Below, one piece after another: positions 43,948 through 53,279 of a DNA stretch of 64,000 bases. The stretch's first letter is position 1, and each line of letters begins with the position of its first letter. The stretch covers positions 34,807 to 98,806 of the forward strand of contig NZ_CP045377.1 in assembly GCF_009363555.1 (NCBI RefSeq). The letters run 5' to 3'. The notes below the pieces were generated by a model. The model searched no databases, was not told the origin of the DNA, and saw only the letters and a list, made by a program, of their open reading frames with translations. Origin of the DNA: Sulfitobacter sp. THAF37. GTDB taxonomy: Bacteria; Pseudomonadota; Alphaproteobacteria; Rhodobacterales; Rhodobacteraceae. The position numbers and the translations under genes were made by a program.

Positions 43948-45006
43948 ATGTTGCCATCAAATGACTTTCCCAGGTTCACGGCTGCGGCGGTTCAGGCGAG
44001 CCCGGTGTTTCTGGACGCGGCGCGGACGGTGGAAAAGGCTGTCAGCCTGATCGGCGAAGCCGCCGGAAATGGTGCGCGGCTTGTGGTGTTTCCCGAGGTG
44101 TTCATCCCCGGATACCCCTATTGGAACTGGATCACAGACCCGGTGACGGGGGGCGCGTGGTTTGAGAAACTCGTGCGGGCCTCGGTCTTTGCCGATGGGC
44201 CGGAGGTTGCAAAGGTTCAGGCCGCTGCCCGGTCCAACGACTGCTATGTGGTGATGGGGTTGAACGAACGCAGTCCCGTATCGCTGGGCGCGCTTTACAA
44301 TACCTTGCTGTTCATCGGGCCGGATGGCGCGATCCTGGGCAAGCACCGCAAGCTTGTCCCCACCTGGGCGGAGAAACTGACCTGGACGGGGGGCGACGGG
44401 TCCAGCCTCAGGGTCTATGATACGGAAATCGGGCCGCTGGGCGGGCTTGCCTGCGGTGAGAACACGAACACGCTGGCGCGGTTCACCCTGCTGGCGCAGG
44501 GCGAGCTGGTGCATACGGCCAGCTATATCTCGTTGCCGGTGGCGCCGAAGGATTACGACATGGCCGAGGCGATCAAGCTGCGCAGCATGTCGCACAGCTT
44601 TGAGGGCAAGGTTTTTACCGTGACCGCCACCTCGACGGTCTCGGACGAGATCATCGCGGCGATGGAGGAGATCCGCCCGGATGCGCGCGACCTGCTGGAA
44701 CGCAAATCCAGTGCCTATTCGGGCGTTATCGGCCCTGACGGGCGCGAGGTCGTTCCCGGCCTGATCGACGACGAAGGTATCGTCTATGCGGAGATCGACC
44801 TGGGCAAATGCATACAGCCCAAGCAGATGCATGACATCACAGGCCATTACAACCGGTTCGACATTTTCGATCTGCGGGTCAACCAGGTGCCGCAGGGGGC
44901 CGTCAATCTGAAGACCGGCCCGGCCCCCGCGCCGGACCCGAGTGCGGTGCCGATGCCGGACGACAGCGAAGAATCCCAATCCGATCAAGACTGGAGGAAA
45001 CCATGA
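43948..45006 (+). CDS. nitrilase/carbon-nitrogen hydrolase
   Basis: A 352-residue nitrilase-superfamily enzyme with the full catalytic triad: Glu50 in VVFPEVFIPGYPYWNW, Lys135 in GKHRKLVPT and Cys169 in GLACGENTN. True nitrilases convert a nitrile to an acid plus ammonia. The WNW and CGENTN signatures are those of nitrilases on larger or aromatic nitriles rather than of omega-amidases. In this context indole-3-acetonitrile or another arylacetonitrile is a reasonable guess. The stop overlaps the cupin gene start by ATGA. Confidence 0.88.
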   Translation: MLPSNDFPRFTAAAVQASPVFLDAARTVEKAVSLIGEAAGNGARLVVFPEVFIPGYPYWNWITDPVTGGAWFEKLVRASVFADGPEVAKVQAAARSNDCYVVMGLNERSPVSLGALYNTLLFIGPDGAILGKHRKLVPTWAEKLTWTGGDGSSLRVYDTEIGPLGGLACGENTNTLARFTLLAQGELVHTASYISLPVAPKDYDMAEAIKLRSMSHSFEGKVFTVTATSTVSDEIIAAMEEIRPDARDLLERKSSAYSGVIGPDGREVVPGLIDDEGIVYAEIDLGKCIQPKQMHDITGHYNRFDIFDLRVNQVPQGAVNLKTGPAPAPDPSAVPMPDDSEESQSDQDWRKP

Positions 45007-46121
45007 CTGATACTGCCGATAGAGACGATGTTCTGGGCCGCGCGAGGGTGCGCGACACGCCGGAGCTTGAAGCCTATTACGCGGATCTGGCAAAACAGGA
45101 CACCGGCGCGCTTTGGACTGTTGCCAATGCGATCGAACCCTGGGAGCCGACGCCAACGTCCGATCCCGTGCTGTGGCGCTGGGACGACCTGCGGCCCCAG
45201 GTTCTGCGGGCCATTGATCTGGTGCGGCCAGAGGATGCAGGCCGGCGCGTCGTCTACCTGCGCAACCCCAGGCGGCAGGAATTCAGTGCCGCCTGCGGGT
45301 GGCTGTTCTCGGGCATCCAGACGATGAAAGCGGGCGAACGCGCTGGTGCCCACCGTCACGCGGCCTCTGCCCTGCGGTTCATCATGGAGGGCACGGGGGC
45401 CTACACGATTGTCGAGGGCCACAAGATGAGTCTGGGCGCGAAGGATTTCGTGCTGACCCCCAATGGCACATGGCACGAGCACGGGATCGAGGAAGACGGC
45501 AGCACCTGCCTGTGGCAGGACGGGCTGGACATTCCGCTGACCAACGCGCTGGAGGCGAATTTTTACGAGGTGCATCCCGACGATTATCAGGTCAGCAACC
45601 TGCCGCTGGACGACAGCCCGGCGACCTATGGCTCCCCCGCGCTGATGCCCGAGCTGGACAAATGGGATCAGCCCTATTCGCCGCTGCTGAAATTCCGCTG
45701 GGACCAGACCTATGAGGCGCTGCAGGAATACGCACGGGTCACGGACGGGTCGCCCTATGACGGGGTGATCATGCGTTACATCAACCCCAAGACCGGCGCG
45801 GACCCGATGCTGACCATGGGGGCCAACATGCAGCTCTTGCGCCCGTCCGAGCATACAAAGGCGCATCGGCACACCGGCAACATCATCTATCAGGTGGCCA
45901 AGGGCGAAGGGTACTCCGTGATCAACGGCAAACGCTTTGACTGGAAGGAAAAGGACATCTTCTGCGTGCCGCCGTGGATGTTCCACGAACATTGCAACAC
46001 GCAAAGCGGCGAGGATGCCTGCCTGTTCTCGTTCCACGACCTGCCGACGATGCGCAAGCTGGGCTTTTACGCGGAACAGGCATTGGAAGACAACGGCGGC
46101 CACCAGGTCGTCAGCGGATAA
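45003..46121 (+). CDS. gentisate 1,2-dioxygenase family bicupin
   Basis: A 372-residue double-cupin protein of the gentisate/salicylate/1-hydroxy-2-naphthoate dioxygenase family. The iron ligands are probably His117 and His119 (GAHRHAASALRFIMEG) and His158 or His160 (GTWHEHG). It would cleave a hydroxylated aromatic ring between the carboxylated and hydroxylated carbons. The two following genes fit the lower gentisate pathway. Exact substrate (gentisate, or an amino analogue such as 5-hydroxyanthranilate) cannot be read from sequence. Confidence 0.88.
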   Translation: MTDTADRDDVLGRARVRDTPELEAYYADLAKQDTGALWTVANAIEPWEPTPTSDPVLWRWDDLRPQVLRAIDLVRPEDAGRRVVYLRNPRRQEFSAACGWLFSGIQTMKAGERAGAHRHAASALRFIMEGTGAYTIVEGHKMSLGAKDFVLTPNGTWHEHGIEEDGSTCLWQDGLDIPLTNALEANFYEVHPDDYQVSNLPLDDSPATYGSPALMPELDKWDQPYSPLLKFRWDQTYEALQEYARVTDGSPYDGVIMRYINPKTGADPMLTMGANMQLLRPSEHTKAHRHTGNIIYQVAKGEGYSVINGKRFDWKEKDIFCVPPWMFHEHCNTQSGEDACLFSFHDLPTMRKLGFYAEQALEDNGGHQVVSG

Positions 46122-46137
46122 CTACAGGATACAAAAC

Positions 46138-47055
46138 ATGAAACTCGTTACCTATCGCGACGGCGTCGCAGCCGAGGGGCGTCTTGGCGTCGTGCAGGAC
46201 GGTCTTGTCATCGACGTGGAATTTCTGGGCGAGGCGGTCGGCGCGGCGCTGCCTTCCGACATGCTGACGCTGATCGACCTGGGCCCCGATGCGCTTGGCG
46301 CGGTCAGGCAGGCGCTGGCGGATACGGCAGATGCACGGCCCGCGGGGATCGCGGTGCCGGAGGAAAACGTGCGCCTGCTGGCGCCGATCCCGCGCCCGCG
46401 CAAGAACGTCTTTGGCATCGGTCTGAACTATGTCGAACATGTCGCCGAAAGCGCCAAGTCGCTGGACACGTCCAAGGACCTGCCCAAGGAACCGGTGGTG
46501 TTTTCCAAACCGCCGACCAGCGTGATCGCCACCGGTGAGCCGATTCAGCACAATGCGTCGATGACACAGATGCTGGACTGGGAGGTGGAGCTGGCCGTGA
46601 TCATCGGCAAGCGGGCCACGCGGATTTCCAAGGATAACGCGATGAGCCATGTCTTTGGCTATTCGGTGATCAACGATGTGTCGGCGCGCGACAACCGCCG
46701 GGCGGGGCAGTGGATCTTCTCGAAAGGGCAGGACAGCTATTGCCCGTTCGGTCCGGCCATCGTGACCGCCGACGATATCGCGGACCCGCATGACCTGACG
46801 CTGTGGCTGAAGAAGAACGGTGAGGAAAAGCAGCGGTCGAACACCAGGCATCTGTTGTTCGATATTCCGACGCTGATTGCCGATATCTCTTCCGGGATCA
46901 CGCTGGAACCCGGCGACATCATCGCGACCGGCACCCCGGCGGGCGTCGGCGCGGGGCGCGATCCGCAGGAATGGATGTGGCCCGGTGACGTGATCGAATG
47001 CGGGGTCGATGGGATCGGCGTGCTGCGCAACCCGGTCGTGAAGATCGGGGACTGA
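46138..47055 (+). CDS. fumarylacetoacetate hydrolase family protein
   Basis: A 305-residue FAH-fold hydrolase with metal ligands Glu149 and Glu151 in MLDWEVELAVIIG and the family segments GIGLNYVEHV, FSKPPTSVI and SARDNRRAGQW. Members split acylpyruvates: fumarylpyruvate to fumarate plus pyruvate, or maleylpyruvate to maleate plus pyruvate. Placement between the gentisate-type dioxygenase and a maleate isomerase-like gene favours acylpyruvate hydrolysis in ring-cleavage metabolism. Confidence 0.9.
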   Translation: MKLVTYRDGVAAEGRLGVVQDGLVIDVEFLGEAVGAALPSDMLTLIDLGPDALGAVRQALADTADARPAGIAVPEENVRLLAPIPRPRKNVFGIGLNYVEHVAESAKSLDTSKDLPKEPVVFSKPPTSVIATGEPIQHNASMTQMLDWEVELAVIIGKRATRISKDNAMSHVFGYSVINDVSARDNRRAGQWIFSKGQDSYCPFGPAIVTADDIADPHDLTLWLKKNGEEKQRSNTRHLLFDIPTLIADISSGITLEPGDIIATGTPAGVGAGRDPQEWMWPGDVIECGVDGIGVLRNPVVKIGD

Positions 47056-47056
47056 C

Positions 47057-47833
47057 ATGACCGGCATTCAACAGGACATGCACAAGACCCTGAAGATCGG
47101 GCAGATCGTGCCATCGTCGAACCTGACGATGGAACGCGAGATCCCGGCGATGCTGCGCGCCCGTGAAGCGGAGTATCCGGAGCGGTTTTCCTTTCACTCC
47201 AGCCGCATGCGGATGAAAAAGGTCACGAAGGAAGAGCTGGCCGCGATGGACAAGGACAGCGACCGCTGCGCGCTGGAACTGTCCGATGCGGCGGTCGATG
47301 TGATGGGCTATGCCTGTCTGGTCGCGATCATGTCGATGGGGCGGGGATACCACCGCGAGAGCCAGAAGCGCCTGCATCAGGTGACTGTCGACAATGGCCA
47401 CCCCGCGCCGGTGGTCAGCTCTGCCGGGGCGCTGGTGGATGGGTTGCACCTGATGGGGGCCAGGCGGGTTTCCATCGTGACGCCCTACATGCGCCCGCTG
47501 ACCGACATGGTGGCCGATTACATCACGGCGGAAGGGATCGAGGTCAGCGACAGCATCGCGCTTGAGATCCCCGACAATCTTGAGGTCGCGGCGCAGGACC
47601 CGATGAACCTGACCGAGATCTACAAGCGCGCGAACCTCAGGAACATCGACGCGCTGGTGCTGTCGGCCTGTGTTCAGATGCCGTCGCTCGCCGCGATCCA
47701 GAAGGTCGAGGACGAATGCGGGATTCCCGTGGTGTCGGCTGCCGTGGCGACAACCCACCAGATGCTGACACAGCTGGACCTCAAGCCGCATGTGCCGGGT
47801 TGTGGTGCGTTGCTGTCGGGCAAGTACCTTTGA
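47057..47833 (+). CDS. maleate isomerase/arylmalonate decarboxylase family protein
   Basis: A 258-residue Asp/Glu racemase-superfamily protein. Cys87 (VMGYACLVA) and Cys205 (LVLSACVQMP) are at the positions of the two catalytic cysteines of maleate cis-trans isomerase. It would turn maleate into fumarate, which fits a direct maleylpyruvate hydrolysis by the preceding FAH enzyme. An isomerase of maleylpyruvate is an alternative role. One base separates it from the FAH gene. Confidence 0.82.
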   Translation: MTGIQQDMHKTLKIGQIVPSSNLTMEREIPAMLRAREAEYPERFSFHSSRMRMKKVTKEELAAMDKDSDRCALELSDAAVDVMGYACLVAIMSMGRGYHRESQKRLHQVTVDNGHPAPVVSSAGALVDGLHLMGARRVSIVTPYMRPLTDMVADYITAEGIEVSDSIALEIPDNLEVAAQDPMNLTEIYKRANLRNIDALVLSACVQMPSLAAIQKVEDECGIPVVSAAVATTHQMLTQLDLKPHVPGCGALLSGKYL

Positions 47834-47845
47834 TCAGACACGATT

Positions 47846-47877
47846 GAACGCGGTTTGCCGGGTTGCGGGCCGCGTTC
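47846..47877. terminator. bidirectional hairpin between convergent operons
   Basis: GAACGCGG (47846-47853) and CCGCGTTC (47870-47877) form a perfect eight-base stem with a 16-base loop in the 86-base gap between the maleate isomerase-like gene and the convergent acyl-CoA ligase gene. Confidence 0.55.
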
Positions 47878-47919
47878 GACAATGACGATATTGGTCGAGA
47901 AGGGCCGCAGGCGCAGGGG

Positions 47920-49542
47920 TCAGCGTTTGACCTTGTAGCCTGTCGTCTCCAGATCCCACATTTCAGACACGATGCCCTCTTCGCGCAGGACGACCTTCTT
48001 GATCTTGCCGTTCTCGGTCAGGGGCATGGCGTGCATCTGTCGGACGTAGCGCGGCACCGCGAAATGGGCGAGCCGGGTTTCGAGGTATTGGATCAACTCC
48101 AGCGGGGGCAGGGTCTGGCCCTGCCTGAGCTGTATCGCCGTGGCGACCTCGTCTTCGCCCAGCTCCGAGGGGACAGGATAGACTGCGCAGGCCTCTACCT
48201 TGTCATGGGTCATGATGGCCTGCTCGACCTCCCAGGACGAGACGTTTTCGCCCCGCCGACGGATCGCATCCTTCATCCGGTCGATGAAGTTGAAATAGCC
48301 ATCCGGGTGGCGCACCACCCGATCCCCGGTGTGGAACCACAGGTTGGCCCAGGCTTCGACCGTCTTTTCGGGCATGCCGAAATAGCCGGAGGCAAAGGAA
48401 TGCGGCTCTGTCGGGCGCAGCAGCAGTTCGCCTGCGGTGCCGTCGGGAACCGGCATGTCGTATGCGTCGGCCACGATGGCTTCGGCGCCCTTGGCCAGCG
48501 GGCCCATGCTGCCGGGGCGGGCCGATGGATACCGGTTGTAGAACAGGAAATTGCTTTCGGTCGAGGCATAGCCGTCGACCAGCGGAATGCCGAACCGGTG
48601 AAAGAACTTTTCCTGATCCCGCGCGGGAACACCGCCGCCCAGGGCGGTTCTGATGGCGTGGTCGCGGTCTTCGGGCCGGTTGGGTTGGGCCATGAGAATG
48701 GCGGCCATGGCCCCCAGCAGATAGGTCACGGTGGCGCCGCAGTCGATTGCGGTTTTCCAGTAGCCGGAGGCCGAGAATTTCGGCACCAGCACATATTCGC
48801 ACCCCAGCAACAGGGCCTGATAAAAGGCGTTGAGCGCGTTGGTGTGGAACACCGGAAGTGCGGTCATCAGCACATCGCCTTCGCGCACGTCCAAGGCGCG
48901 GGCCGAATAGATGCCCCACCAGAAAAACTGCGCCTGCGGGCAGCAGACCCCTTTTGAAGGTCCGGTGGTGCCCGAGGTGTAGAGAATTGCGGCGGTGTCG
49001 CCCGGACCTGCCCCGGCAGACTCCGTGGGGCCGGGGGGTGCGGTTGAAACCTTTGACTGGATGCCCTGCGCGGTGACGGGCCAGATCAGCGGCGGCAATT
49101 GCGCATCCGCGCCCAGATCGGCGTAGGCTGGCTGAAACTGCTCTTCGACGATCAGAAGCCTGGGGCTGGCATTCGCCAGGACATGGGCAAGCTGTGCGCC
49201 GCGAAACGCGGTATTGACCGGGGTCGCGATGGCCCCGATCCAGGTCGCCCCCAGATAGATCTGCAGGAATTCGGCGCGGTTGCTGCAATGGATCATCACG
49301 CGGTCGCCCGCGCCGATCCCCGCCGCAACCAGCCGCGCGCCCCATGTGCGGGCGACCTCGGCGGTTTCGGCAAACGTCCACCTCACGTCGCCACAGGTCA
49401 CGAACGGCGTGTCTCCATAGCGGTCTGCCTGACGTTGCAGCATTGTGCGCAGGGTCCGTTCCTGCGGCGCAAACTCGGCCACGATCCTGTCGTAGCGATC
49501 ACAGCCAACGGTTTCCGAGGCACCGGGGGTGTTCGGGGACAT
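47920..49542 (-). CDS. AMP-dependent acyl-CoA ligase
   Basis: A 540-residue adenylate-forming ligase with LYTSGTTGPSKGV, ASTESNF, FHTGDRVVRHPDGYF, DRMKDAIRRRGENVSSWEVE and a C-terminal NGKIKK Lys. It belongs to the crotonobetaine/carnitine and aryl-acid CoA ligase branch and would activate a carboxylic acid, perhaps that imported by the TRAP system encoded just upstream. The ATG at 49542 is favoured; a start at 49578 would overlap the TRAP permease gene. Gap to the permease stop is 11 bases. Confidence 0.9.
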   Translation of the reverse strand: MSPNTPGASETVGCDRYDRIVAEFAPQERTLRTMLQRQADRYGDTPFVTCGDVRWTFAETAEVARTWGARLVAAGIGAGDRVMIHCSNRAEFLQIYLGATWIGAIATPVNTAFRGAQLAHVLANASPRLLIVEEQFQPAYADLGADAQLPPLIWPVTAQGIQSKVSTAPPGPTESAGAGPGDTAAILYTSGTTGPSKGVCCPQAQFFWWGIYSARALDVREGDVLMTALPVFHTNALNAFYQALLLGCEYVLVPKFSASGYWKTAIDCGATVTYLLGAMAAILMAQPNRPEDRDHAIRTALGGGVPARDQEKFFHRFGIPLVDGYASTESNFLFYNRYPSARPGSMGPLAKGAEAIVADAYDMPVPDGTAGELLLRPTEPHSFASGYFGMPEKTVEAWANLWFHTGDRVVRHPDGYFNFIDRMKDAIRRRGENVSSWEVEQAIMTHDKVEACAVYPVPSELGEDEVATAIQLRQGQTLPPLELIQYLETRLAHFAVPRYVRQMHAMPLTENGKIKKVVLREEGIVSEMWDLETTGYKVKR

Positions 49543-49553
49543 TGCGTGCAATC

Positions 49554-51029
49554 CTAATTGATCAGGTTGGGCAGCCATGTGGCAACCGACGGCACGAAGA
49601 TCAGCAGTGCCAGCACCGCGAGTTCGATCAGGATGAAGGGCAGCGCGGAGCTGATGATCTGGCCGATCGTGATCCCGTCGGGTGCGACGCCGCGCATGAC
49701 GAACAGCAACAACCCGAACGGCGGCGTGAGCAGCCCGACCTCCATCGTGATCAGGATCAGCACCATGAGCCAGATCGGATCAATGTCGTAGACGGCCTGA
49801 AGCGAGGCAGGTCCCAGCAGGAAGAACGGCAGGGTCAGCAGCAGCATGCTGACCTGGTCCATGAAGGCCCCAAGGAAGAGCAGGATGACGATCATGAACA
49901 GGACGACGGAGAGCGCCGAAAGATCGAGCGCGGTCAGCGCCTGCAACAATCCCTGCGTGGCGCCAGAGACCGCCATCGCCTGGGTAAAGACCAGCGACCC
50001 GGCGATGATGAAGATGATCATCGTGTTGACCTTTGCGGTCTCCATCAGCGCCTTGCCGATTTCGGCCCAGCCAAACTCCGCGCCTTCGATGCCCGTGATC
50101 GTGATCACCCTGTTGAACAGCCGGAAGAACAGGCATGCGCCGAATGCAGCCAGACAGCCCATTGCGGCGGCTTCGGTTGGCGATGCAAAGTTCGTCAGGA
50201 TGCTGCCGACGACGACGACAAAGATGCTGAACAACGGAAGAATGTAGATCACGGTCGGCAGAAACCGGTTCAGCGGGCGCAGCCAGCGGCCCTGGTAGGT
50301 CCAGGACCAGAGCGTGCGGCGCCGGGTGTTGAACGCGACGGTCAGCGGTTCGTCCAGATAGCTGTTGTCGGTTTCGTATGGCGGCGCCAGATCGGGGTTG
50401 ATGGTGCAGCGGATGATGACGTAGGCGAAAAAGCTGAGCGCCATCAGAAAGCCCGGAATGATACCGGCGACCAGAAGCAGGGCCACGGATTTCTGAGAGA
50501 TGCTGGCAAGCAGCACCGCCAGCGAAGAGGGCGGGATCAGCATGGCGATGCCGCCGACAGCCATGATCGGCCCCATGGCGATGGCGGGTTTGTAGCCGCG
50601 GTTGAGCATGTCCGGCAACAGCACCTTGCCCAGGATCGCGGTGTTTGCCACCGTCGAGCCGGACAGGGAGGAAAAGACCGTTCCGCCAACGATGGAGACG
50701 ATGGAAAGCCGACCCGGTATGCGCGAGATCAGCCGCTCGATCGCGCCGATTGCCTTGAACGCAACGCCGGTCTCAAGCAGGATTTCCCCCATCAACAGGA
50801 AAAGCACGATGGTCGCGAGGGAGTAGGATATCGCCTCGTGAAATTCCATCGGCATGCTTTGGAGCGACAGGGACGCGATCGTCCAGTCGCCCATGGTCGC
50901 AAGGCCACCGATGAACAGGGCGGTGCCGAAGATGTTGGCCGCCATGAAGGCAAAGGCGACCGGCAAGCCGAGGAAGAGAAAGAAGCAGACGATCCCCAGC
51001 AGCAGGGACAGGGCAGAGTACCATTCCAT
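49554..51029 (-). CDS. TRAP transporter large permease (DctM type)
   Basis: A 491-residue polytopic protein of the DctM family, with LLMGEILLETGVAFKAIGAIE-like and SSLSGSTVANTAILG segments and a LIPPSSLAVLLASISQ loop. It is the transport channel of the second TRAP system in the window. The ATG at 51029 (MEWYSAL) starts two bases after the small-subunit stop. Confidence 0.92.
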   Translation of the reverse strand: MEWYSALSLLLGIVCFFLFLGLPVAFAFMAANIFGTALFIGGLATMGDWTIASLSLQSMPMEFHEAISYSLATIVLFLLMGEILLETGVAFKAIGAIERLISRIPGRLSIVSIVGGTVFSSLSGSTVANTAILGKVLLPDMLNRGYKPAIAMGPIMAVGGIAMLIPPSSLAVLLASISQKSVALLLVAGIIPGFLMALSFFAYVIIRCTINPDLAPPYETDNSYLDEPLTVAFNTRRRTLWSWTYQGRWLRPLNRFLPTVIYILPLFSIFVVVVGSILTNFASPTEAAAMGCLAAFGACLFFRLFNRVITITGIEGAEFGWAEIGKALMETAKVNTMIIFIIAGSLVFTQAMAVSGATQGLLQALTALDLSALSVVLFMIVILLFLGAFMDQVSMLLLTLPFFLLGPASLQAVYDIDPIWLMVLILITMEVGLLTPPFGLLLFVMRGVAPDGITIGQIISSALPFILIELAVLALLIFVPSVATWLPNLIN

Positions 51030-51031
51030 CG

Positions 51032-51553
51032 TCAAAATCCTATGTCTGTCGTGACCTTGTGGTCCGGCCGTCCGGCACGCCGAAAGCGCAGCAGGAATTC
51101 GATTGCAAGCATGATGAAAGATGCCGTGAAGACGGCGAGAACGACCCAGTTGGGGATCTGCAGGTCCTTGTCCGGCAGGGTGCCGAAAATATAGCTGCTC
51201 ATCGTGCCATTGGCGCCGAAATAGGCCATGCTGAGGCAAAGCAGGGCGCCGAAAAGGTCAACCGCACGCTCCAACCTGGCGCTCAACCAGGCCGGAATTG
51301 CCGTCAGGACAATGTCGACCCGCACATGCGCGCCTTTGTACAAAACCCATGCCGACGACAGGAATACACCTGCGTAGAGCCCGTATTCGGCGCCTTCGTT
51401 CAACCATTCCAGCCCGTGCAGCCCCATTTTCCGCAGGAAGAAATCGAGCGGGACGAGGGTCGCGAACAGGGCGATTGATCCGGCCACACAGATGGCGACG
51501 AAAAGGTTGAATTTCTCAAAGACGGTTTCAAATCTGTCGATAAGCGGTGCCAT
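51032..51553 (-). CDS. TRAP transporter small permease (DctQ type)
   Basis: A 173-residue membrane protein with four hydrophobic segments and the DctQ-like LNEGAEYGLYAGVFLSSAWV region. The ATG at 51553 has GGAGA six bases upstream. It lies between the binding-protein and large-permease genes. Confidence 0.9.
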   Translation of the reverse strand: MAPLIDRFETVFEKFNLFVAICVAGSIALFATLVPLDFFLRKMGLHGLEWLNEGAEYGLYAGVFLSSAWVLYKGAHVRVDIVLTAIPAWLSARLERAVDLFGALLCLSMAYFGANGTMSSYIFGTLPDKDLQIPNWVVLAVFTASFIMLAIEFLLRFRRAGRPDHKVTTDIGF

Positions 51554-51632
51554 GAACGTCTCCGGCTCGTGTTGCAGGCAAGGCCGGCAGACCATACCGT
51601 GACGGTCCACCGGCGTTTCATGTCTGTTCCGG

Positions 51633-52631
51633 TTATTCGGCGTTGGTGAACAGCTCTTTCAGCTTCGGCCCTGTCTCGGGGTTCTGTTCGATGAACTCGG
51701 CCCAGGCGGTTTCACCCGCCATGCGGACCCATTTCTCGGCCTCTTCGCCTTGCAGTGTGATGGTCTCGATGCCGTTTTCCTCAAACACCTTGAGCATCTC
51801 CGCATCCAGCTGCTTGGCATGGTCGCTGGTGCCTTCCATCTTGGTTTCCGACCCGATGATAACATCGTTGATGACACCGCGGGCCTCGTCGCTGAGCGCG
51901 TTCCACTTGGTCATATTTGCAACCGTGTGGATGGAGGCACGGTAGACACCGGGTTCGACACGATACTTCGTGACCGGATACCAGGAGGGGGAAATCCCGC
52001 GCACGGACCAGCCGTAGCCGTCGACCGCGCCGCTTTCCATCAGGGTATAGACCTCGGGCATGGAGGACCGCTGAACCGAGGCGCCCAGTTCCTTGAAGAA
52101 GGCGGTATAGACTGGCGAGACCCGCAGGTTGAGCCCGGTCAGGTCGGCCTTGTCGATGGCTTTGCCCTCGGCGAGGAACAGGTTGAACGCGCCGTCGTCA
52201 TGGTGGCGGCCGATGAACTGGACGTTCTTCTTGTTCGCAATCTCCTGAAAATAGTCGATCCCGCCATTCTCGCGCAGTTCGGCAAAGGTCTTTTCCTGAA
52301 GTCGAAGCGCGGGCGCTTCGGGGATGATGTTGCCAAAGAAGGCTTCGGGGCATCCGGCGATGTCATAGGCGCCTTGCGCCATCCGCTCGACCACCTGGAA
52401 CGGGCTGCCGATGGCGGGCGCGCCACCCAGAAGGTTGATCTGTACGACGCCTTTGCCCTTTTCGTTGATCTCTGTCACCAGTCTTTCGAAAGGCACACCG
52501 GGAGGGGCACCGATTGGAAAACAGCTCACACCGCGCAGCGTGACTTCTTCGGCGGCCAGCGGCGTGGCCAGGAACGCGCTTGTCGCGACAAGCGCGGCGA
52601 GCCCTTTCAGAAACATTTTCTTGGTGTTCAT
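51633..52631 (-). CDS. TRAP transporter substrate-binding protein (DctP type)
   Basis: A 332-residue periplasmic receptor with a Sec signal peptide (hydrophobic core LAALVATSAFLATPLA, cleavage near residue 24). The DctP region reads LTGLNLRVSPVYTAFFKELGAS, with the conserved Arg for carboxylate binding. The ATG at 52631 has GGGAG upstream. It is the first gene of a TRAP-ligase operon whose promoter carries an AT palindrome at 52773-52791, so import of the cluster's aromatic acid is likely. Confidence 0.9.
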   Translation of the reverse strand: MNTKKMFLKGLAALVATSAFLATPLAAEEVTLRGVSCFPIGAPPGVPFERLVTEINEKGKGVVQINLLGGAPAIGSPFQVVERMAQGAYDIAGCPEAFFGNIIPEAPALRLQEKTFAELRENGGIDYFQEIANKKNVQFIGRHHDDGAFNLFLAEGKAIDKADLTGLNLRVSPVYTAFFKELGASVQRSSMPEVYTLMESGAVDGYGWSVRGISPSWYPVTKYRVEPGVYRASIHTVANMTKWNALSDEARGVINDVIIGSETKMEGTSDHAKQLDAEMLKVFEENGIETITLQGEEAEKWVRMAGETAWAEFIEQNPETGPKLKELFTNAE

Positions 52632-52772
52632 CACATTTTCTCCCTCTGGATGTTGGCCTTGAGACGCCCGCTGTGCTGCCTTGGCCGTTGCGCATTGACC
52701 CATGCGACCGTGGCGCGGCATTTTTGCGTTCTTCGAGCGAATCCCACCTGTTCGATAATCAATACACCAAAC

Positions 52773-52791
52773 TATTTTACAAGTAAAAATA
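52773..52791. promoter_or_regulatory. AT-rich palindrome ahead of the TRAP operon
   Basis: TATTTTACAAGTAAAAATA has arms TTTTAC and GTAAAA around two central bases, 142 bases upstream of the binding-protein ATG. It is one of five sites of this type in the 38-64 kb cluster. Confidence 0.5.
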
Positions 52792-52829
52792 TTTCATAGC
52801 ATATTCTAGACCTGCGGGAATTGCCCTTG

Positions 52830-52861
52830 AAAAATTGAAGGACGCCTGGAATTTCGGCGTC
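52830..52861 (-). terminator. terminator after the Zn-ribbon gene
   Basis: On the minus strand GACGCC and GGCGTC (plus-strand arms at 52856-52861 and 52841-52846) form a six-base stem, followed by CTTCAATTTTTC. It lies 11 bases past the stop at 52872 and fits a Rho-independent terminator ending the long catabolic operon. Confidence 0.55.
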
Positions 52862-52871
52862 GTGATCCCGA

Positions 52872-53279
52872 TCATTCGGCCCAGGCCATTGCCCGGCCGA
52901 AAGCATCGGGGCGGAAGGACACGCTGATACGGTCGCCCATTCCCGCGTTCTCATCCAGAAAGGCGATCATCGACGGGCCGCAGTCGAGGATCACCAGACC
53001 GATCCGGATCGGCAGGCGCTGCTGAAAATAGGGATTGGTGGTCGCCCGTATCGTCGTTTCGCTTGCGATCCGACCCATGCGCGGGGCGTCGACCAGCGGC
53101 AGGTCGGTCGACAGGCAAAAGCTGCAGACATCATGCGCGGGATACAGGAATTCCGAACACTCCTGGCATCTTTGCAATGCGAACCGCCCTTCGACGGCAA
53201 CCGCGTCGTAAAGCTCTGCGCTGGCGGACTGCGGGTAGGGGGGCAGGGCCTGGTCCTGATCCGAATGCCGATCGTTCAT
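52872..53279 (-). CDS. Zn-ribbon/OB-fold (DUF35) acyl-CoA-associated protein
   Basis: A 135-residue protein with a rubredoxin-like zinc ribbon (Cys38, Cys41, Cys52, Cys55 in CQEC...CSFC) followed by an OB-fold. Such DUF35 proteins are obligate partners of thiolase-fold enzymes, for example BbsA with BbsB and ChsH2-type domains with Ltp2. It overlaps the thiolase-fold gene by ATGA, so the two products almost certainly form one complex. Confidence 0.9.
   Translation of the reverse strand: MNDRHSDQDQALPPYPQSASAELYDAVAVEGRFALQRCQECSEFLYPAHDVCSFCLSTDLPLVDAPRMGRIASETTIRATTNPYFQQRLPIRIGLVILDCGPSMIAFLDENAGMGDRISVSFRPDAFGRAMAWAE

Noticed and set aside
49344..51194. 616-codon open frame on the plus strand, rich in Asp, Gln and Arg
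   Set aside because: Antisense to the TRAP large permease gene; no domain features.
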